The notes beneath the pieces are model-generated. The model ran no database searches. It worked only from the letters and a program-made list of their open reading frames with translations, and was not told the DNA's origin. A program made the position numbers and the translations under genes. A stretch of DNA of 64,000 nt from Naganishia liquefaciens (taxonomy: Eukaryota > Basidiomycota > Tremellomycetes > Filobasidiales > Filobasidiaceae), in the NCBI GenBank assembly GCA_013423385.1, contig BLZA01000040.1:310001-374000 (forward strand). The letters run 5' to 3'. Positions 58,244 through 64,000 of this stretch are shown piece by piece; within the stretch, counting starts at the first letter, position 1, and each line of letters opens with the position of its first letter.

Positions 58244-58894
58244 CGCATGTCGAGTTGGTATGCGCCAAGAACAGGAACCACCACGCCGGGGAAAAACAAC
58301 GTCAGGTCATGTTCCCTCTGTATTCGTCACGACAAGCTCTCCTATTCCCTCGATTGCAGCTGTCATGACGGTGCACCCGCCCCAGTAAATGACGAATGCA
58401 GCGTATCATTCGAGTCGGCAGTGTCTGTACCGCGCCGACAAATACCCCTCACTACAGTCCTCAGCTGGGGTCGAGAGAGACATGAGATCCGCAAATCACA
58501 AAAATCTGCACACAGTCGGACGTACAGTCTACAAAATCCTAACAGCGCTCGCCTTGATCGCGAGCTCTCCAATCAGCGGACGACATCACCACGCAGTCAA
58601 CTGATTAGAGCCAGAGCTGGATTAACAAGAATCACAGTTGGCTGGCTTGCCTCGTTTGGAAACAACAGACTCAAGCTTGGCCTGTCATCGGGAATATCGC
58701 GAGAGGATTTTCGATGACAAGCGAGACTGCTTCAAGTCAAAAGAACGTATACCTCGGTGCCATGAGATGGATAGATTCTTCTATTGTACAATTTCGTTAC
58801 GAATCGCAAGGCCGAGCCCCTTTGTTCCTTCACGTGTCCGTTGCCAGCCCCTCAGCATAGGCAAGGATCCGAAGTCTGGGCATGGCGGCCATCT
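58244..58894. other. Intergenic region: Tlg2 promoter and M16 peptidase 3' end
   Basis: This 651 bp separates two minus-strand genes. A long plus-strand frame at 58103-58717 runs across the Tlg2 first exon and has no motifs; I regard it as a shadow. Nothing else is notable. Confidence 0.35.
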
Positions 58895-61800
58895 TTATAA
58901 GTTCCCGTCCGTCTCTGTAGAGCCCTCGCCATTGCCAGAGCGGTTACCAGCAGTAGCAAGTTCTGTGATGCCAGTAACGTAACCGACATCGCGGAATTGC
59001 GACTGAATTTTCGCCGTCAAGGCCGTCGCGCAAGCCACGACGACAAACGATGAGTCGGGATCAAATAGGGGAACGATATACTTGATCAACGCCTGGAGTA
59101 CTTGCTCTTTCGTGAAGTCCTTCGAAAGGTCAAACTGTTAGTCTAGGAAGCTCTTGTACAGACATAGCACCCACCTTGATTCGCTCAAGCGTCTTGGCGC
59201 CCGCATCGGCCGGAATGTTCTTGAAAACTTCATTCACGAGTACCGTTGTAGCCTGTATGAATCAAGTTATAGCGCTTGTCACCCCCACACCTCGATTTTT
59301 TCCAGGGAGATATTTACAGCATCATCGACGTTGCCTTCTTTCTTCGCCAAAGTGTATGACATGCTGCTCTTTGCCGCATCCACGATATACTCGCCAAGTT
59401 TGGTCTCGAGGACAAAAGAGTAGTCTAAGCAATGACTAGTTCCGCGACTTCGGCGTACTCACAGTTCCATTCGCCAAGTCTCGAACGACCCGACCGGCAG
59501 CTTCGAATGCTTTGAAGGCGTCGGGACTTCGAATGACTTCAAAGTATAATAAGCCGTGCTCTGCATCAACTTGAATCGTTGTGTGATACGCAAGCCCAGG
59601 ACCTCGAATATGTTTCTTAACTTGACTATCAGTATACACTCACTGTAGGCGATGCAAATTACACTTGCCCAGAAGTATGATTCATATGCGTTCAGCACTC
59701 CGGCTGCCAGCGTACAGACGAGGACTTCATCGGAGCCCCATCCGTAAGGCCCTTTACCACAAGCTACTGCAAAGCTGCTCTGAATGCTTGGAATGGAAAC
59801 GAGAACGACCTGGGAAACTTTCACGCTCAAGCTCATGCGAATCAATTTCGAGCCGACATACCCTTTTCGCCGGAGCTTGTCCGAGATCGCTCAGGTGAGC
59901 CCTGGCATCCGGCAAGGGTGCGAGACTGACTTTCTGCGAAACATAAGAGTCAGCATCTGTTAGCTTCAAGCAGGTAAGCGTCACACGACTCACGGGCGTT
60001 TGACAAAAATTCCTTGCCCATGCAGTGCGAGGGTTCGGAATTCCCAAGATATCTCCAGAAACGGCCAATCTGATACCTCCAGGATTCAGAACTGGGGGGG
60101 AGAAGAGATACGGTTGGACCAGGCCCACTTCGATAGAATCGATACCAGGCTACTTACGCATTTCCCGCAACTTCCGCAGCTTCGCGATAGTCAGGTCGGG
60201 TTGATTCCTGATCTCAGCGGCGATTTTTAGTAGAAAGATCAGGTCATTGTGAAGACTGGTGGCGTTGGAGGTCGATTTCGCCGCATCAAAAGCCAGGTTC
60301 TTGGCCGTCTCCCATGCTACGGCTTGACCGTTGCGCTTCCGCTCCGGCAGATCTTGCACTAATTTCGCGATGGAGACGGCGAGCCTGTGAGAATGATGGG
60401 CAATCAATGGTCAAAGCAGACCTCGGAGAGATGCTGTCTCAGCTGACCTTTCGCTACTGAAGATGCTTTTCGCAAGGAGGTCGTGCAACCTGCAAGAGAT
60501 GAGACAGAATTGAAACAAACGCTCCGCTCGAGCAGACAGAAACCATCTTACCAAGCAATAGCATCTGGATATCGCTCTTTCGCAACCTTGAGCTCAATCT
60601 GGAGGACTTCGGGAAACTCGCGCTGAATGCCGAGGCCAGCCTCATATGATACAGTGAGATCGGTGAGCTGCTTCACCACTTCTTCGTAGGGCATTATGCT
60701 ATCGAAGCGCTGAAGATCAAGCGCAAACAGTGACGCTTCGTAGATCTTGACGTATCTATCGACGGAATTCAGCTTGCTGAAGGGGTCGACAATTAGAAAA
60801 GGATTTACGGCTTCAGCTCCGGCGGTAAAACCGTAGTGTCGATGAGAGCGCGGATGGAGATGAATTTCGACTGAACATGCGAATAGTGCACAAAGTAGGG
60901 CAACATGTCACCATCCTGATCCAGATGTTCTTGCACCTTGCCACTTTTGGATGGCGTAGTGTCGATCACATTGACCCCACTCTCCACCGATATCCAGCCG
61001 ATCTTCCCAGTATCGCTGATTGGAAAGCTGGTGATCATGACCTCGGGAATCTCTTGTTCATTCTCCGCCTGAGCTTTCCGCAGCTGGATTTCCTTGGTTG
61101 CGAGACCGTCAACTCCGAGTCGCGTCTTGGTCGCTTCGAGGAACTCTGCCTGCTCTGAAGCATTTCTCTCAGTGAGAATTGAGGATGGTCGTCCGACGAT
61201 TACAACGGATGGACTATCGACAAATAGTCTGATTGACAACCGTCAGCCAGCTACTTGCACGTGTCCCTGTAGAGCGCTTACCGGGTGATCAATTCGCTCC
61301 ACTGCTCAGTCTTCCAGCTAAGGAGGGTGTCGTAGCGCTTGAGATGGTCGAATTCCGTTTGCAAATCCTTGCCATTCTGATTCCCATACAAGAAATCTAG
61401 AAAGTGTGGCGTGAGTGTCGGTTAGCGCAAAAAGAAAACGCTACATGCCTGCGATAATAGGATATAAGAGTACATCGCTCATGCTGGTCTCTGCTTTGTA
61501 GACCAGGTTTCGCTGGTCCCGCTGTATGATAGTGTTGATTCTGTCCATATCCACCCCGGCTTTGGCCACTTCACTGATAGCCATCTTCAATTCGGTATCC
61601 ATCTTGTACAACTGCAGTTGCTGGGACTCCCCGACCCGTTTGACATTGTTGACACCCTGTATGTAACATGTGATCTCGCCATGCGATGCTCGCTTGTCCA
61701 TGTAAAAATTGATAGACGTGCATGCGGGATCTACTATCTCGATAAATCGCTTGTTGAGTGGAGCGACCTGCGAGTCTGCGAGGTATGCCGTCAAGACTTT

Positions 61801-62930
61801 CGTAGCCTTGTTCGACAGGTTGCCTTCAGCCATTGGAAACCCCCGCAGCTTTTTCCAGAAGCGGACTTACAGTTTCTGTGAGATGATCACTCGTCTTTGC
61901 GCCTTGCCACCCAACCATCACCTCACCAACAGTCTCGTCCTTGTCCATGTACGGTATCACCTTGCGCACATTCTGCGTGATCACCGGCCCAGGAGCAGAC
62001 GGTGTTTCCAAGAAAGGTCGTTTCCAGTTGTCTGGGATGTAAAAGTTTCCCTTGTTTGAACTATTCGCCAAAATCATGGGATCCACCCTGTTGTTGAGGA
62101 TGCGCATGAGCTGATGGACCGGGATAGATCCGTCGATGTGTAGGCACACATTCCAGGGCTTGTACGTCGCAGCATGAAAGTGCCTTATTTCCTCCACGGA
62201 AAGCTTTCTGATGCCACTTAGCAGTCCACCGGTTACTGAGGGGTAAGCCGAGCCTGCCGGGTACATCTCGAGGGCAAGTTGTTGCATAAGAACTCGGACA
62301 GATTGCCTTTCGACTCCTTGCATTTCCGACATAACGACGCCCGCTTCTTCGCCCTTCCCGTTGATGTGATAGACTTCGGTAAGGAAGCCCGTGTCGGTGA
62401 GAGTTGGATAGAGAATATGTTCCAGGAAGATGGGTATCACATTCAGTACACCCTCGGAGCCTGCAGTGCTGTTCGTATACGCGGTGTGATCGTCTGTCGT
62501 CCATGCACTCACCCCATCGCCTCCAGCTCGATTGGCGAGACCATCTAGTACACCTTTGTAAGGGTAAGACTTTGAGCCGAGGAAGATCAGGTGCTCGAGC
62601 GTGTGAGGTAGACCAGAATCGTCAAAGACCTCGGTGGCGACGATGAAGGATGCGTTGGTCTGTTACGAACGGTGATCTCAGGAAAAAGAAATGCATTATG
62701 AGTATCCCTCGGGCTCACGATAGGGGCTGAATTGCGCGCAGACATCAATATGACGCAGAAGCATGCGGATTGACTCACTCACCTTTGTGATTTCCGACAA
62801 CGACCTGGAATCCCGTCTTCTTTGACCTATACTTGGTAACAGTCACTGGGGCAAAGTCAAGAGCAAAGTCAGACAGGACCTCGTAGTTTCCGACGTCGAC
62901 TCCGGCGGCTGAGTGGCAAGTGTTAGACAT
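58895..62930 (-). CDS. M16 zinc metallopeptidase, YOL098C/Sdd3 group
   Basis: A long multi-exon gene of roughly 1,000 residues starts MSNTCHSAAGVDVGNYEV at 62930 and stops at 58895-58897. The inverted zinc motif HxxEH is in DDSGLPHTLEHLIFLGSKSY, followed by PYKGVLDGLANRAGGDGVSA and WTTDDHTAYT. The third ligand region is in MSEMQGVERQSVRVLMQQ. The later blocks (MVGWQGAKTSDHLTE, YIQGVNNVKRVGESQQ, NQNGKDLQTEFDHLKRYDTL, LFVDSPSVVIVGRPSSILTE) fit the two-half M16C layout of budding-yeast YOL098C and its animal relatives. No clear mitochondrial presequence is seen at this start. An upstream frame that could extend it (from 63145) is better read as leader. The substrate is unknown; cytosolic peptide or protein turnover is inferred. 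Confidence 0.85.
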
Positions 62931-63309
62931 GTTGATAGTGAGAACGAAGGAATGTTTGTTGTGGTAGCGCAGTCAAGGAGTTTGCGGAAGAGGGAGAAAT
63001 TAGAAAGGCTGCCGGCAAAGGCGGGGAACAAGGATGCACCTCCAGGTACTCCAGTATAAAAGAATCGCAATCCAAGTCTCTGAAAGGCTCTGCAGCGAAA
63101 GGAGAGAAGCTGAAGGGGAGGTTTAGCTCCTTTGATCAACAGCATTGAGAACGCTGAAGTCTCATCCCGAGGGCGGATCGGTATGCATGAGCGTGCTATC
63201 TGTACAAGCTGAGAAGCCTCAGCCAAGCCGAAGATGGTAACAAGGGCTTGGGATAGTGTTGCTTGCGGTGGAACATCGACTTCGCGAATACACTGTTACT
63301 ATAGATACG
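62931..63309. promoter_or_regulatory. Divergent promoter M16 peptidase / TatD-like hydrolase
   Basis: The start codons are 379 bp apart. A TATAAAAG on the plus strand at about 63054-63061 reads as a good TATA box for the plus-strand gene but is about 250 bp from its ATG. On the minus strand the same site (CTTTTATA) is about 125 bp from the peptidase ATG. Confidence 0.4.
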
Positions 63310-64000
63310 ATGCCACCACGCACTGCATGTGTGCTGCTCAACTTCTCGATCGCAGCGGACGCAGATGACGTGTTGATGACGAATCACTCTTTCCAGCTTC
63401 GCGCGATATTTCCTGAGTCGAAGGACCGACGAGCCATTGACACGAGGGACTCCAGACGAGGTGTATCACTACAAACAGTCTTGAAAACTGGAGAAATGTG
63501 TCAGGACCATTCTTCCAGCTCGAAACGACGCAATCTCTTCGCCCATGAGGACGAGCCTCCAGACTGGCAGACTATAGACTTGCCCGAGCCAGCCGTCCTC
63601 AAACGTCGTGAGTCCCATCTCTCCCCCAAATCCGAGACGTGCTTCTCATATATTCTACACGGATCTACAGTCGTGGACGCTCACTGTCATCCGACGGATT
63701 TACCCTTCTCAGAGCATCAAGTGAAAAATGTAGGCTTGGGAGGACTCTCCGCCATGGCCACTCGGATCCACGATCAGGAACTCGTAGATGCATATGGACA
63801 GGAGCATGGACTTCACACCGGCGAAGGGGACTGGCAGAACGCTTGTTCTGGAGTTATCGCATGTTTTGGTGGGTATAAATCAACTATATATGCTCGTAAC
63901 AGCTAACCTACAGCCAGGCTATCACCCATGGTTTTGCCATTTGCTAAGCGTTGATGAGACCGACGAACCGATAGACAAATACGCACACTACGCCTCCATT
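63310..64000 (+). CDS. TatD-family metal-dependent hydrolase, Scn1-like (partial)
   Basis: Three exons are visible: to about 63608, about 63672-63870 and from 63919; the gene runs off the right edge. The splice at 63609-63671 joins LKR to LVDAHCHPTDLP, the HxH metal site of TatD enzymes. The next splice joins VIACFG to YHPWFCHLLSVDE, with the second conserved block and KYAHY. This pairing matches fission-yeast Scn1 (a Cut9-interacting protein) and related TatD nucleases or phosphohydrolases. The N-terminal ~60 residues before MCQDHSSSSKRR show no motifs, so the true start may be the ATG at 63497 rather than 63310. Activity on DNA is known for some family members and is not shown by this sequence. 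Confidence 0.78.

Noticed and set aside
58103-58717. A 204-codon plus-strand frame crossing the Tlg2 start
   Set aside because: It overlaps the Tlg2 first exon, shows no motifs and has no splice-linked extension.
62931-63145. N-terminal extension of the M16 peptidase that would look like a mitochondrial presequence
   Set aside because: The upstream frame contains a TATA-like site and lacks conservation cues; the ATG at 62930 gives a normal family start.

Overview
The window is nuclear DNA from a basidiomycete yeast-like fungus, most likely a tremellomycete. The evidence is about twenty closely packed genes, most broken by many short introns (roughly 45-80 bp, GT..AG, often with CTNAC-like branch points); a fungal-type Ctr copper transporter, ferric reductase and X325/Bim1-like protein; a basidiomycete-type DUF6534-like seven-helix protein; and TATA elements 50-100 bp before several ATGs. 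I see no bacterial, viral or intact mobile sequence and no rRNA or tRNA gene. One assembly gap (three N beside a poly-C run) lies at about 44.06 kb.

Layout. 1-105: start of a small SBDS-like protein (minus). 542-2780: Dsf2/Nif1-like Sel1-repeat protein. 2925-9236: a metal-uptake block with a Ctr copper transporter (minus) and a ferric reductase (plus) sharing one promoter, followed by a secreted, GPI-anchored X325/Bim1-like copper protein. Between the reductase and the Bim1-like gene is 1.8 kb with a pyrimidine-rich tract and four CACGATGG boxes about 30 bp apart. 9720-11570: ORC2. 12468-17345 (minus) and 17639-22873 (plus): CAND1 and an IBTK-like ankyrin/RCC1/BTB protein, divergent from a 293 bp promoter. 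23481-25528: DUF6534-like membrane protein. 26110-30748 (minus): Mug190-like tricalbin. 31221-32500 (minus): mitochondrial ribosomal protein uL29m. 32992-37298 (minus): TFIIIC subunit Tfc4/Sfc4. 37924-39475 (minus): ribosomal protein uL3. 40110-41551: F-box protein. 42342-43990: NAP1. 44578-45637 (minus): second F-box protein, divergent from 45974-48874, a leukotriene A4 hydrolase-type M1 aminopeptidase. 48.9-52.0 kb is gene-poor. 52023-54462 (minus): Bem1 polarity scaffold. 55613-56270 (minus): an unrecognised Cys-containing reading frame. 56490-58243 (minus): Tlg2-type syntaxin. 58895-62930 (minus): M16 metallopeptidase of the YOL098C/Sdd3 group. 63310-end: TatD/Scn1-type hydrolase, cut by the window edge.

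Two neighbourhoods make functional sense. In the first, the reductase would reduce Cu(II) or Fe(III), the Bim1-like protein would hold copper at the cell surface, and Ctr would import Cu(I). In the second, CAND1 (the cullin-RING exchange factor) is divergent from an IBTK-like protein whose animal relative is a CUL3 adaptor; two F-box genes, typical CUL1/SCF adaptors, also lie in the window. Most of the rest is conserved single-copy housekeeping. Functions are assigned by recognising family motifs by eye; no database search was run.
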